A stretch of 64,000 nucleotides of DNA, from contig NZ_JAUSYD010000001.1 of NCBI RefSeq assembly GCF_030816615.1, forward strand, positions 5,602,501 to 5,666,500, in the 5' to 3' direction. Shown here in pieces: positions 1-8,447 of the stretch. The number at the start of each line of letters is the position of its first letter. Position 1 is the first letter of the stretch. The translations under genes and the position numbers were made by a program. The notes below the pieces were generated by a model that did not search any database, was not told where the DNA came from, and saw only the letters and a list, made by a program, of their open reading frames with translations. The stretch is from Streptomyces sp. B1I3. Its GTDB lineage: Bacteria; Actinomycetota; Actinomycetes; Streptomycetales; Streptomycetaceae.

Positions 1-349
1 CGCCGATACCGGAGGCGATGACCGAACCCAGACGCTCGGGCTGGATCTTCTCGTCCTCACCGGCCTTGCCGGTGAAGCCGGCGTCCGCCCACGCCTCGCG
101 GGCGGCGATCAGCGCGAACTGCGCCGAGCGGTCCAGCTTGCGGGCGAGCGGACGGGGCAGTACCTCGCCGGGGTCGACGGCCGCGAGGGCGGCGATCCGG
201 ACGGGCAGTTCGGCGAAACGTTCGCCCTCGAGAGGCTTGACGCCGGAGCGGCCGGCCATCAGACCTTCCCAGGTCGATGCGGAGTCGCCACCCAGCGGAG
301 TGGTTGCGCCGATACCGGTGACGACCACGGTGCGATTGGTCGGGATCAC
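1..349 (-). CDS. fabF: 3-oxoacyl-ACP synthase II (FabF), N-terminal part only
   Basis: Elongating beta-ketoacyl-ACP synthase (KAS II) of type II fatty acid synthesis, which condenses malonyl-ACP with acyl-ACP in the cytosol. Only about 116 N-terminal codons are inside the window; the reading frame runs off the left edge, so the Cys-His-His catalytic residues are not visible. The visible start GTG at 349 opens with VVVTGIGATTPLG, the usual KAS II N-terminus, followed by the STWEGLMAGRSG segment. It is the last gene of the fabD-fabH-acpP-fabF operon on the minus strand, 79 bases after acpP. The identification rests on the N-terminus plus operon position. Confidence 0.93.
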   Translation of the reverse strand, partial: MIPTNRTVVVTGIGATTPLGGDSASTWEGLMAGRSGVKPLEGERFAELPVRIAALAAVDPGEVLPRPLARKLDRSAQFALIAAREAWADAGFTGKAGEDEKIQPERLGSVIASGIG

Positions 350-428
350 TGGAAAATCTTCTCCACGTGTAGAGGGTCGTGAATCAGCGGCGCCACCGCC
401 GGGTGGCGACACACAGGACGGGCTGGGA

Positions 429-677
429 TCAGCCCTGGTTCTTCAGGATGTAGTCGGCGGCGTCGCCGACCGTCTTGAGGTTCTTGACGTCCTCGTCGGG
501 GATCTTGACGTCGAAGCGCTCCTCGGCGGCGACGACGACCTCGACCATGGACAGCGAGTCGACGTCCAGGTCGTCGGTGAAGGACTTGTCCAGCTGGACG
601 TCCTCGACCGGGATACCGGCGATCTCGTTGACGATCTCGGCGAGACCGGTGACGATTTCTTCCTGAGTGGCGGCCAT
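429..677 (-). CDS. acpP: acyl carrier protein (AcpP)
   Basis: Carries the growing acyl chain on a 4'-phosphopantetheine arm for all enzymes of type II fatty acid synthesis. The 82-residue product is of normal length and very acidic. The phosphopantetheine attachment motif DVDSLSMVE is complete, with Ser41 as the modified residue. The ATG at 677 is chosen because it gives the standard ACP N-terminus and has an AAGGAGCTCC ribosome-binding site just upstream; the frame stays open further upstream but that part has no ACP similarity. It lies between fabH and fabF in the housekeeping order. Confidence 0.97.
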   Translation of the reverse strand: MAATQEEIVTGLAEIVNEIAGIPVEDVQLDKSFTDDLDVDSLSMVEVVVAAEERFDVKIPDEDVKNLKTVGDAADYILKNQG

Positions 678-741
678 GTTTGGAGCTCCTTCGAAGTGTT
701 TCTGCAGGGTTCGGGCGTACGGACCGGAAGATCCGGAGTGC

Positions 742-1743
742 CTAGGGGAGGGTAACGACCGTCGCGGCGTAGACGAGACCCGCCCCGAAGCCGATGATGA
801 GCGCCGTGTCGCCGCTCTTGGCCTGACCGGTCGCCAGAAGCCGCTCCATCGCGAGCGGAATCGAGGCGGCCGACGTGTTGCCGGTGGTTTCCACGTCACG
901 GGCGACCGTGACGTGCTCCGGCAGCTTGAGCGTCTTCACCATCGAGTCGATGATCCGCATGTTGGCCTGGTGCGGAATGAAGACATCCAAATCGTCCGGA
1001 GTGATCCCGGCCGCCTCCAGCGCCTGCTGGGCGACCTTCGCCATCTCGAAGACGGCCCAGCGGAAGACCGCCTGGCCCTCCTGCGTGATGGCCGGGAACT
1101 TCTCGGGACGGTCGGCGTGGAAGACGTCCCACGCCACGGTCTGCTTGATCGTCCCGGACTTGTCGCCCTCCGAACCCCAGACCGTGGGACCGATGGCCGG
1201 CTCCTTGGCGGGGCCCACGACGACCGCGCCCGCGCCGTCGCCGAACAGGAAGGCCGTCGCGCGGTCCTCCAGGTCGGTGAGGTCGCTGAGCCGCTCGACG
1301 CCGATGACGAGGACGTACTCCGCCGAGCCCTCGACGACCATGCCCTTGGCGAGGGTGAGGCCGTAGCCGAAGCCCGCGCAGCCGGCCGAGATGTCGAAGG
1401 CCGCGGGCTTGCCCGCGCCGACCCGGTGGGCGATCTCGGTCGCGATGGCCGGAGTCTGCTGGAAGTGCGAGACCGTGGAGACGATGACCCCGCCGATCTG
1501 CTCGGGCGCGATCCCGGCGTCGGCGATCGCCTTGCCGGCGGCCTCCACGGACATCACGGCCACGGTCTCCTCGTCGGAGGCCCAGTGGCGGGTCGCGATG
1601 CCGGAGCGGGAGCGGATCCACTCGTCGGACGAGTCGATCGTCTCGAGGATCACCTCGTTGGGCACGACACGGGTCGGCCGGTAACCGCCGACACCCATGA
1701 TCCGTGCGTACGGGGCGCCCTTGCTGGGCTTGATCTTCGACAT
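742..1743 (-). CDS. fabH: 3-oxoacyl-ACP synthase III (FabH)
   Basis: Starts fatty acid chains by condensing an acyl-CoA primer (branched primers in streptomycetes) with malonyl-ACP. The protein has 333 residues, normal for KAS III. The active-site cysteine lies in DISAGCAGFGYGL, the conserved His is in VFIPHQANMRI and the Asn in ETTGNTSAASIP, so the Cys-His-Asn triad is intact. It begins 14 bases after the stop of fabD and is followed by acpP, so it is almost certainly co-transcribed with both. Confidence 0.97.
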   Translation of the reverse strand: MSKIKPSKGAPYARIMGVGGYRPTRVVPNEVILETIDSSDEWIRSRSGIATRHWASDEETVAVMSVEAAGKAIADAGIAPEQIGGVIVSTVSHFQQTPAIATEIAHRVGAGKPAAFDISAGCAGFGYGLTLAKGMVVEGSAEYVLVIGVERLSDLTDLEDRATAFLFGDGAGAVVVGPAKEPAIGPTVWGSEGDKSGTIKQTVAWDVFHADRPEKFPAITQEGQAVFRWAVFEMAKVAQQALEAAGITPDDLDVFIPHQANMRIIDSMVKTLKLPEHVTVARDVETTGNTSAASIPLAMERLLATGQAKSGDTALIIGFGAGLVYAATVVTLP

Positions 1744-1756
1744 GCTCTCGGGCTCC

Positions 1757-2677
1757 TTAGGCGCCCGCGTGCTCGGAGATGAGCGCGCGGGCCGCGTCGA
1801 GGTCGTCGGGGGTCTTGAGCGCGAGGGTCTTCACGCCGGGCAGCGCACGCTTGGCGAGCCCGACCAGCGTGCCGCCGGGAGCCGCCTCGACGAGCGCCGT
1901 GACACCGAGCTCCTTGAAGGTCTCCATGCACAGGTCCCAGCGGACCGGGTTGGCGACCTGGCCGACGAGGCGCGTGATGACCTCGGTGCCGGTGGCGACC
2001 GTCCTGCCGTCGGCGTTCGACACGTACGTCACCCGGGGGTCGGTGACCTTCAGTCCGCCGGCGGCGGCACGCAGCTTCTCCACGGCCGGAGCCATGTGGT
2101 GCGTGTGGAACGCGCCGGCGACCTTGAGCTCCACCACGCGGCGCACGCCTTCGGGCATGTCCTGGGTCAGCGCGGCGATCTGCTCCGCGGTGCCCGCGGC
2201 GACGATCTGGCCGCCGCCGTTGACGTTGGCCGGGGTGAGCCCCAGCTTCTCCAGGTGAGGGACCGTTACGGCAGGGTCCCCGCCCAGGAGCGCGGCCATG
2301 CCCGTCTCGGTGACGGCGGCGGCCTCGGCCATACCGAGGCCGCGGGTGCGTACGAAGCGGAGCGCGGCCTCGTCGTCGATGACGCCGGCGAGCGCGGCGG
2401 CGGTGATCTCACCGACGCTGTGTCCCGCGACGACGCCGGGCGAGGCGTCCAGGGCGGCGGCCGACAGGAGACCCGCGGCGACGAGCAGCGGCTGGGCCAC
2501 CGCCGTGTCGCGGATCTCGTCCGCGTCGGCCTTCGTGCCGTAGTGGGCAAGGTCGAGCCCGATGGCGTCGGACCAGGCCGCGATGCGGTCGGAGGCACCG
2601 GGGAGGTCGAGCCAGGGAGTCAGGAAGCCGGGCGTCTGAGCGCCTTGGCCGGGAGCGACGAGTACGAGCACCCTCAC
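1757..2677 (-). CDS. fabD: ACP S-malonyltransferase (FabD)
   Basis: Transfers malonyl from malonyl-CoA to AcpP, supplying the extender unit for FabH and FabF. The 306-residue protein starts with LVLVAPGQGAQ, the usual N-terminal signature, and has the nucleophile elbow GHSVGE with the catalytic Ser. The catalytic His lies in AGAFHTHHM. The start is GTG at 2677. It is the first gene of the fab operon; the 83 bases between it and the fasR stop hold a likely promoter and FasR operator. Confidence 0.97.
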   Translation of the reverse strand: MRVLVLVAPGQGAQTPGFLTPWLDLPGASDRIAAWSDAIGLDLAHYGTKADADEIRDTAVAQPLLVAAGLLSAAALDASPGVVAGHSVGEITAAALAGVIDDEAALRFVRTRGLGMAEAAAVTETGMAALLGGDPAVTVPHLEKLGLTPANVNGGGQIVAAGTAEQIAALTQDMPEGVRRVVELKVAGAFHTHHMAPAVEKLRAAAGGLKVTDPRVTYVSNADGRTVATGTEVITRLVGQVANPVRWDLCMETFKELGVTALVEAAPGGTLVGLAKRALPGVKTLALKTPDDLDAARALISEHAGA

Positions 2678-2737
2678 ACTCTCTCTTGTGGACGGCTCCC
2701 GACGCCCGTGGGGACAGGGACGAAGAACCGTCAGGGG

Positions 2738-2760
2738 AATTGTTGAAGTCCGACAAAAGT
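2738..2760 (-). promoter_or_regulatory. candidate FasR operator / fabD promoter region
   Basis: Between fasR and fabD there is an imperfect dyad with TTGT and ACAA arms (2740-2743 and 2753-2756). Its position just ahead of the fab structural genes fits the reported role of FasR as an activator of this operon. The dyad itself is seen; its assignment to FasR is inference. Confidence 0.4.
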
Positions 2761-3966
2761 CTAGGACTGAGTGTCTCCGGCGGCCAAGCGCCCCAGGATG
2801 AGGGCGATCCGCAGGGTGAAGGCGGAGCGGACGTCGGAGGGTGACCAGCCGGTGACGTCGGTCACACGTCGCAGCCGGTAGCGCACGGTATTGGGGTGCA
2901 CGAACAGCATCCTGGCCGCGCCCTCCAGGCTGCTCGCCTGTTCCAGATAGACACTCAGCGTCTCCAGCAGTGCCGAACCGGCCTCTTCGAGCGGTCTGTA
3001 GATCTCCTCCACCAACTGATCACGCGCAGCGGGGTCGCCGGCCATCGCGCGTTCCGGAAGGAGATCGTCCGACAGGACGGGGCGCGGAGCGTCCTGCCAC
3101 GCCGAGCACGCCTTGAGTCCGGCAGCCGCGGCCTGCGCGGACCGGGTGGCCGCGAGCAGGTCGGGCACCACGGGCCCGGCGACGACGGGACCGGCCGCGT
3201 ACGGGCCGATCAGTGACTTGGCGACGTTCAGCGGGTTGTCGCTGCCGCCCGCGATCACGACCAGGCGGTGTCCGAGCACTCCGGTCAGCACCTGGAGCTT
3301 GGCGTGCCGGGCCGCCCGCCGGATCGCCTCGACGGTGAGCTCGCTGTCCCCGTCCGGGGCGGTACCGAGGACGACGCACACGTGCTCGGGGGAGTTCCAG
3401 CCGAGTGCCGCGGCCCGGGACACGGCACCCTCGTCGGCCTCGCCGGAGAGCACCGCGTTCACCACGAGCGACTCCAGCCGGGCGTCCCACGCGCCGCGCG
3501 CCTCGGCGGCCTGCGCGTAGACCTGGGCGGTCGCGAAGGCGATCTCCCGGGCGTAGACGAGCAGTGCCTCCCGCAGCACCGACTCGTCGCCGGGGGCCGC
3601 GACCTCCTCGATCGCGGTCTCCATCACCTCGATCGTCGTCCGCACCATCTCGACGGTCTGCCGCAGCGTGATCGCCCGGGTCAGCTCGCGCGGGGCCGTC
3701 CCGAACACGTCGGTGGAGATGGCCTGCGGAGTCTCCGGATGCCGGAACCACTCGGTGAACGCGGCGATTCCGGCCTGGGCGACCAGGCCGATCCAGGAAC
3801 GGTTCTCCGGTGGCATCGCCCGGTACCACGGCAGCGTCTCGTCCATGCGGGCGATGGCGTTGGCGGCCAGCCGGCCGGAGGACTGCTCCAGCCGCTTCAG
3901 AGTCGCGGCGTGGAGGTGGGCGGCGTTCGCAGCGGGCTGCTCGAGATCGGGTCGGGGCACGTACAC
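2761..3966 (-). CDS. fasR: FasR-type transcriptional activator (PucR-like HTH) of the fab operon
   Basis: Predicted DNA-binding activator of the adjacent fatty acid synthesis genes, as described for FasR in Streptomyces. The 401-residue protein has a long N-terminal regulatory region and a C-terminal PucR/CdaR-type helix-turn-helix, with FVHPNTVRYRLRRV giving the recognition helix. A GGDEF-like degenerate central region (VVLGTAPDGDSEL, VIAGGSDNPL) also fits the PucR layout. It sits directly upstream of fabD on the same strand, the classical fasR-fabD-fabH-acpP-fabF arrangement. The start at 3966 gives the family N-terminus. Confidence 0.93.
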   Translation of the reverse strand: MYVPRPDLEQPAANAAHLHAATLKRLEQSSGRLAANAIARMDETLPWYRAMPPENRSWIGLVAQAGIAAFTEWFRHPETPQAISTDVFGTAPRELTRAITLRQTVEMVRTTIEVMETAIEEVAAPGDESVLREALLVYAREIAFATAQVYAQAAEARGAWDARLESLVVNAVLSGEADEGAVSRAAALGWNSPEHVCVVLGTAPDGDSELTVEAIRRAARHAKLQVLTGVLGHRLVVIAGGSDNPLNVAKSLIGPYAAGPVVAGPVVPDLLAATRSAQAAAAGLKACSAWQDAPRPVLSDDLLPERAMAGDPAARDQLVEEIYRPLEEAGSALLETLSVYLEQASSLEGAARMLFVHPNTVRYRLRRVTDVTGWSPSDVRSAFTLRIALILGRLAAGDTQS

Positions 3967-4041
3967 AAGACTGCCTTATCGGAGCAAGGACGCGGTGGGG
4001 CGGGGCCACGGGTCACCGTGCGGGGCTACCGTGGACGCGTG

Positions 4042-4710
4042 ATGGACGTACGCCGCTCCGGGAGCCGCTTCCGCGGCGGGGACCCGGCCCCGGGTGTCTC
4101 CGCGGGAATCGAGACGCTGCACGCCTTCTCCTTCGGGCGCTTCTACGACCCCGACAACCTGCGTTTCGGGCCGGTCATCGCCTGCAACGAGGAGCGTCTC
4201 GCCCCGGGGGCCGGATTCGGCGAGCACCCGCACAGCCACACCGAGATCGTCACCTGGGTGGTCGAGGGCGAGCTCACCCACCGGGACACGACCGGTCACA
4301 CCACCGTCGTACGGCCCGGGGACGTGCAGCACCTCAGCGCGGCCGCGGGCGTGCGTCACGTGGAGCGCAACGACGGCGCACGCCCGCTGACGTTCATTCA
4401 GATGTGGCTCGCCCCGGTGGCACCCGGCGGGGAGCCCTCGTACACGCACGTCGTGGGGATCGCCGACTCCACCCCGTACGCCCTCCCCGAGGCGGGAGCG
4501 ATGCTCCACGTGCGGCGCCAGGCGGAGGGCGAGCGCACGGCCGTGCCCGACGCGGCGGGCGTGTACGTCCACGTGGTGCGCGGCGAGGTGCGCATCGGCG
4601 GCGAGGACCTCGGGGAGGGCGACGCGGCGCGGATCAGGGAGTCCAGGGGGCTGGAGCTGGTGGCGCTGCGGGACGCCGAGGTGCTGCTCTGGGAGCTCGG
4701 CGCGGTGTGA
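4042..4710 (+). CDS. pirin family protein (bicupin)
   Basis: Cupin-fold iron-binding protein of the pirin / YhhW type; some members act as quercetin dioxygenases, others as redox cofactors of regulators. The 222-residue protein carries the N-terminal cupin metal motif HPHSHTEIVTWVVEGELTH with several His and a Glu, then the FIQMWLAP strand typical of pirins, and a weaker second cupin at the C-terminus. ATG 4042 is chosen; an overlapping GTG lies at 4039. It is divergent from fasR and is probably a single-gene unit. The substrate cannot be told from sequence. Confidence 0.9.
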   Translation: MDVRRSGSRFRGGDPAPGVSAGIETLHAFSFGRFYDPDNLRFGPVIACNEERLAPGAGFGEHPHSHTEIVTWVVEGELTHRDTTGHTTVVRPGDVQHLSAAAGVRHVERNDGARPLTFIQMWLAPVAPGGEPSYTHVVGIADSTPYALPEAGAMLHVRRQAEGERTAVPDAAGVYVHVVRGEVRIGGEDLGEGDAARIRESRGLELVALRDAEVLLWELGAV

Positions 4711-4979
4711 GCGCGGCGGTGCGGCCGGTGGCGCGGTGGTGGGGCTCTTCGGGCGGGGTGACCGCGATGGCGCGGGCGACCGGTCCTACTTCGTGTCCGC
4801 CGGCGTGTCCAGTTCGCGCATGGCCTGGCCGTGGGCGCTCATCCGGCGTGACACGGTGCCGGTCGTGAAGAGTCCCACTCGCGGAACTGATGGTCGAAGT
4901 CACGTGATCGCATGGCGCACGAACCTGGCAGCGCCCTGGGCCCCGCGGTGTGGTCCGAGTGCCTCGGCCGAGGGCCCCG

Positions 4980-5801
4980 TCAGCGGGACGTGCCGAGCTC
5001 CGCCAGCACCGCGTCCGTGAACGGGGGCCAAGCCTCTGTCGCCCAGGGGCCGAAGGCGCGGTCCGTCAGGGCCACGCAGGCCGCGCCCGCCGCCGGGTCG
5101 ATCCACAGGAACGTGCCGGACTGGCCGAAGTGGCCGAAGGTCGCAGGGGACGACGAAAGGCCCGTCCAGTGCGGCGACTTGGAATCGCGGATCTCGAAAC
5201 CGAGTCCCCAGTCGTTCGGGTTCCGGTGACCGTAGCCGGGAAGCACGCCCTTGAGACCGGGGTGGACCACGGTCTGGGCCTCCAGGACCGTACGCGGGTC
5301 GAGGAGCCGCGGGGCCTGCACCTCCGCCGCGAACCGCACCAGGTCGTCCACGGTCGAGACGCCGTCCTTGGCGGGCGAGCCGTCCAGCGTCGTCGCCTCC
5401 ATGCCCAGCGGTTCGAGGACCGCCTGACGCGCGTACTCGGGGAAGGGGATCCCCGTCGCCTTCGCGATGTGGTCGCCGAGCACCTCGAATCCCGCGTTCG
5501 AGTACAGCCTGCGGGTGCCGGCGGGAGCGGTGACCCGGTGTTCGTCGAAGGCCAGGCCGCTGGTGTGGGCGAGGAGGTGGCGGACGGTGGAGCCCTCGGG
5601 GCCGGCCGGCTCGTCGAGCTCGACCGCACCCTCCTCGTACGCCACCAGCGCCGCATAGGCTGCCAGCGGTTTGGTGACGGAGGCGAGAGGGAAGCGGTGC
5701 GCGGTCGGGCCGTGCGCACCGGCCACGCCGCCGTCCGCCCGCACCACCGAGGCCGCCGCGGTGGGGACGGGCCAGTTCTCGATCATCGCCAGGCTCTGCA
5801 T
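4980..5801 (-). CDS. serine hydrolase of the beta-lactamase / esterase (class C) family
   Basis: Predicted penicillin-binding-protein-like serine hydrolase. From ATG 5801 the product has 273 residues. The SxxK nucleophile motif is S41-V-T-K44 (FPLASVTKPL), the Tyr-x-Asn motif is RLYSNAGFEVLG, and the third-box equivalent is GHFGQSGTF. No clear signal peptide is seen, so it may be cytosolic and act as an esterase rather than on cell wall. The reading frame is open further upstream to 5888, but that part overlaps the promoter of the divergent MerR gene and looks non-coding. Confidence 0.88.
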   Translation of the reverse strand: MQSLAMIENWPVPTAAASVVRADGGVAGAHGPTAHRFPLASVTKPLAAYAALVAYEEGAVELDEPAGPEGSTVRHLLAHTSGLAFDEHRVTAPAGTRRLYSNAGFEVLGDHIAKATGIPFPEYARQAVLEPLGMEATTLDGSPAKDGVSTVDDLVRFAAEVQAPRLLDPRTVLEAQTVVHPGLKGVLPGYGHRNPNDWGLGFEIRDSKSPHWTGLSSSPATFGHFGQSGTFLWIDPAAGAACVALTDRAFGPWATEAWPPFTDAVLAELGTSR

Positions 5802-5873
5802 GGGTACGAGCCTATCGACCCGGTGCGTGGCGCAGTCGGGCCGGTCCGGACCGAAGACGTCACCCGTTCGCAC

Positions 5874-5904
5874 TTGCTTCGAGTGCACTCCAAGGTCCTA
5901 GCGT
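5874..5904 (+). promoter_or_regulatory. MerR-type promoter with 19-bp spacer and dyad operator
   Basis: A -35-like TTGCTT (5874-5879) and -10-like TAGCGT (5899-5904) are separated by 19 bp, the over-long spacing typical of MerR-activated promoters. Between them lies the dyad CTTcGAGTGCACTCcAAG (5877-5894), symmetric except at one central mismatch pair. The ATG at 5912 is seven bases after the -10, so the transcript is probably leaderless. The elements are seen; regulation by the encoded MerR protein is inferred. Confidence 0.65.
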
Positions 5905-5911
5905 GGAGGAC

Positions 5912-6376
5912 ATGACGGTGATGGACAGCACTTCCGCACGGACGGACATCTGCGCGTCGGCCCCTCGGGCGCATCCGCGACCCGAGGGCCAGGACCGCTA
6001 CACCATCAGCGAGGTCGCCGCCTTCACCGGCCTCACCGCGCACACGCTGCGCTGGTACGAGCGGATCGGGTTGATGCCGCACGTCGACCGTTCGCATACG
6101 GGCCAGCGCCGCTTCACCAACCGCGACCTGGACTGGCTGGCGTTCGTGGGCAAGCTGCGGCTGACAGGAATGCCGGTCGCCGACATGGTCCGGTACGCGG
6201 AACTGCTCCGCGAGGGCGACCACACCTTCGAGGAGCGGCAGGAGCTCCTGGAGGCGACCCGCCGTGACGTCCGGACCCGGATCGCGGAACTGCAGGACAC
6301 GCTCGCCGTACTCGACTTCAAGATCGACTTTTACGCCGGCGCCCGCAGGGCACCGGAAAGGGGCCTGACGACATGA
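5912..6376 (+). CDS. MerR family transcriptional regulator
   Basis: Predicted autoregulated switch for the downstream aldo-keto reductase. The 154-residue product has an N-terminal winged HTH (YTISEVAAFTGLTAHTLRWYERIGL, residues about 30-54), the GQRRFTNRDLDWL second motif and a C-terminal dimerisation helix. No metal-binding cysteine pair is present, so it is more likely a small-molecule or redox sensor than a metal sensor. ATG 5912 is preferred over GTG 5903 because the promoter geometry makes the ATG a leaderless start. Its stop overlaps the next start by four bases, indicating translational coupling. Confidence 0.93.
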   Translation: MTVMDSTSARTDICASAPRAHPRPEGQDRYTISEVAAFTGLTAHTLRWYERIGLMPHVDRSHTGQRRFTNRDLDWLAFVGKLRLTGMPVADMVRYAELLREGDHTFEERQELLEATRRDVRTRIAELQDTLAVLDFKIDFYAGARRAPERGLTT

Positions 6377-7392
6377 GTGAGAACACGCAGAGGATCGCGA
6401 CCGTGGAGCTCGGCACGGGAGGCCCGCAGGTAGGCGTGCAGGGGCTCGGCTGCATGGGGATCAGCGAGTTCTACGGGGGCACCGACGAGGCCGCCGCCCG
6501 GGACACCCTGGAGGCCGCGCTGGAAGCCGGCGTCACCCTCTTCGACACCGCCGACGTCTACGGGCGCGGCGCGAACGAGACGTTCCTCGCGCCGTTCGCC
6601 GGCGCCCACCGTGACGAGATCACGCTCGCCACGAAGTTCGCCATCGAGCGGACCGACGACCCGCACTACCGGGGGGTGCGCAACGATCCCGCGTACATTC
6701 GCGAGGCCGTCGAGGCCAGCCTGCGGCGGCTGGACACCGACGTCATCGACCTGTACTACATGCACCGGCGCGACCCGCAGGTCCCGCTCGCCGAGTCGGT
6801 CGGCGCGATGGCCGAGCTGGTCGAGCAGGGCAAGGTCAAGCAGCTCGGTCTGAGCGAGGTGACCGGGGCGGAGCTCCGTGAGGCGCACGCCGTGCACCCG
6901 ATCGCCGCCCTGCAGTCCGAGTGGTCGCTCTTCAGCCGTGACGTGGAGCGCAGCGCCGTACCGGCGGCCGTCGAGCTCGGGGTGACCCTCGTGCCGTACT
7001 CGCCGCTCGGCCGCGGCTTCCTGACCGGGGCGTTCACGGACGCGACCAAGGACCTGGCCGAGGACGACTTCCGCAAGCACCAGCCGCGTTTCTCGGGCGA
7101 CAACGCGAGGACGAACGCCGCCCTGCTGGAGCCCGTCCACAAGATCGCGGCGGCGCACGGGGCGTCGGCCGCCCAGGTGGCCCTGGCGTGGGTGCAGCAG
7201 CGGGCCCAGGTGCACGGCCTGGCCGTGGTGCCGATCCCCGGCACGCGTAAGCGCAGCCGGCTGCTGGAGAACGTCGCGGCGACCCGGCTGATCCTGACCG
7301 AGGAGGAGCTCGCGCAGCTGGAGCCCATCGCGGACGGGGTGGCGGGGGACCGGTACCCCGACATGAGCAGCACGGCGACGGCCCGGGAATGA
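6373..7392 (+). CDS. aldo/keto reductase
   Basis: NADPH-dependent (beta/alpha)8 barrel oxidoreductase reducing aldehydes or ketones in the cytosol. The 339-residue protein shows the catalytic tetrad: Asp and Tyr in FDTADVYGRG, Lys in LATKFAI and His in LYYMHRRD. The C-terminal PIPGTRKRSRLLEN is the cofactor phosphate-binding loop. It overlaps the MerR stop codon (ATGA), so the two genes form one operon; this MerR-AKR pairing is common in actinomycetes. The substrate is unknown. Confidence 0.94.
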   Translation: MSENTQRIATVELGTGGPQVGVQGLGCMGISEFYGGTDEAAARDTLEAALEAGVTLFDTADVYGRGANETFLAPFAGAHRDEITLATKFAIERTDDPHYRGVRNDPAYIREAVEASLRRLDTDVIDLYYMHRRDPQVPLAESVGAMAELVEQGKVKQLGLSEVTGAELREAHAVHPIAALQSEWSLFSRDVERSAVPAAVELGVTLVPYSPLGRGFLTGAFTDATKDLAEDDFRKHQPRFSGDNARTNAALLEPVHKIAAAHGASAAQVALAWVQQRAQVHGLAVVPIPGTRKRSRLLENVAATRLILTEEELAQLEPIADGVAGDRYPDMSSTATARE

Positions 7393-7410
7393 CGTCCGGG
7401 CCGGGAGGGC

Positions 7411-8349
7411 CTACAGCTCCGCGAGGAGCTGGGCCTTCTTGGCGCTGTACTCGTCGTCCGTCACCAGGCCGGCCTCGTGCAGTTCCCCCAGGTGCCGTAT
7501 GCGCTCGGCGATGTCCGCCGGATGAGGGCGCTGGCCACCGACGGTGACGGGCGCCGCCGGGACCGGTGCCGGCTGGGTCCTGCGTACCGCTGCCAGCACG
7601 GCGGCGGCGAAGGGGAGCGACTCGTGCACCGGCCCGTAGCCCACGCCGAACACGACGGCGGCGGGGTCCTGGTCCGCCTTGGCGGCCGGGTTCGGGCCGG
7701 CCGGCGCCGCGTCCGCCCCCGGTATGCGGCCGGGAGCTCCCGGGCCGTCGGGGCCGTGCTCCGTCGCCGCGCCGCGGGGCACGAGCCGCAGATAGCCTTC
7801 GAACGCCTCGGGCGAGCGCCACTCGACCCCGCCGAGCTCCGTCACGGGGAACGTCTGGTCACCCGCCTTCCACTTGGCGCTGGACGCACCCGTGCGGAAC
7901 CACCGGAAGGAGACCCGGGCCCCGTCGAAGGCGGCCCGGCCGTCGTACGCCTTGAACTGCAGCGGCGCGTCGGGAGCCGTGACCAGGAACCGGTCGGCAG
8001 GCAGGGAGGCGTCCGGCTCCAGCAGGGCCCGCAGCTCGGCCGCGTAGTAATCGGCGAGCGTCTCGCTTTCCGCGGGCAGCACCAGCCGGTAGGGGTCACA
8101 CCCCTCCTTGAGCTGTCCCGCCGCGGCCTCCAACAGCGGGTCGGCACCGCGCCTCGGCACCGCGTGCAGGACCACCGTGCCCCGCTTGCCCGGGGTCAGC
8201 GTCACCGACGACAACGCCGCGTACGGAATGCGGCGCTCACGCAGACTCTGCAAGAGCCTCGGCGAGCGGATCCCCCGTTCGAAGCGGATGAGCACGGAGT
8301 CGGTGTCGAACTCCCAGGTGGCTTGAATTCCGGCCAGCACATCACCCAT
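7411..8349 (-). CDS. DUF4429 domain protein with C-terminal SHOCT domain
   Basis: Protein of unknown biochemical role. It begins with GDVLAGIQATWEFD and has two DUF4429-type beta-rich repeats (about residues 5-110 and 130-200), a Pro/Ala-rich linker and a C-terminal SHOCT segment (LGELHEAGLVTDDEYSAKKAQLL), a short helix pair often found at the end of oligomerising proteins. ATG 8349 is chosen because GAGG lies just ahead of it; ATG 8358 is an alternative. The gene converges with the aldo-keto reductase. Confidence 0.87.
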   Translation of the reverse strand: MGDVLAGIQATWEFDTDSVLIRFERGIRSPRLLQSLRERRIPYAALSSVTLTPGKRGTVVLHAVPRRGADPLLEAAAGQLKEGCDPYRLVLPAESETLADYYAAELRALLEPDASLPADRFLVTAPDAPLQFKAYDGRAAFDGARVSFRWFRTGASSAKWKAGDQTFPVTELGGVEWRSPEAFEGYLRLVPRGAATEHGPDGPGAPGRIPGADAAPAGPNPAAKADQDPAAVVFGVGYGPVHESLPFAAAVLAAVRRTQPAPVPAAPVTVGGQRPHPADIAERIRHLGELHEAGLVTDDEYSAKKAQLLAEL

Positions 8350-8447
8350 GTGCCTCATCGTATGCGGCTCGGGCCCGCACGTCCCCCCTCGGTCACCGGC
8401 AATCCCGGCACGACCGTCCACCGTTCTCTACGCGCGTCGGCCTGTCC

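Noticed and set aside
4711..4979. Possible small genes between the pirin and the serine hydrolase
   Set aside because: Only very short frames without good ribosome-binding sites were found on either strand.
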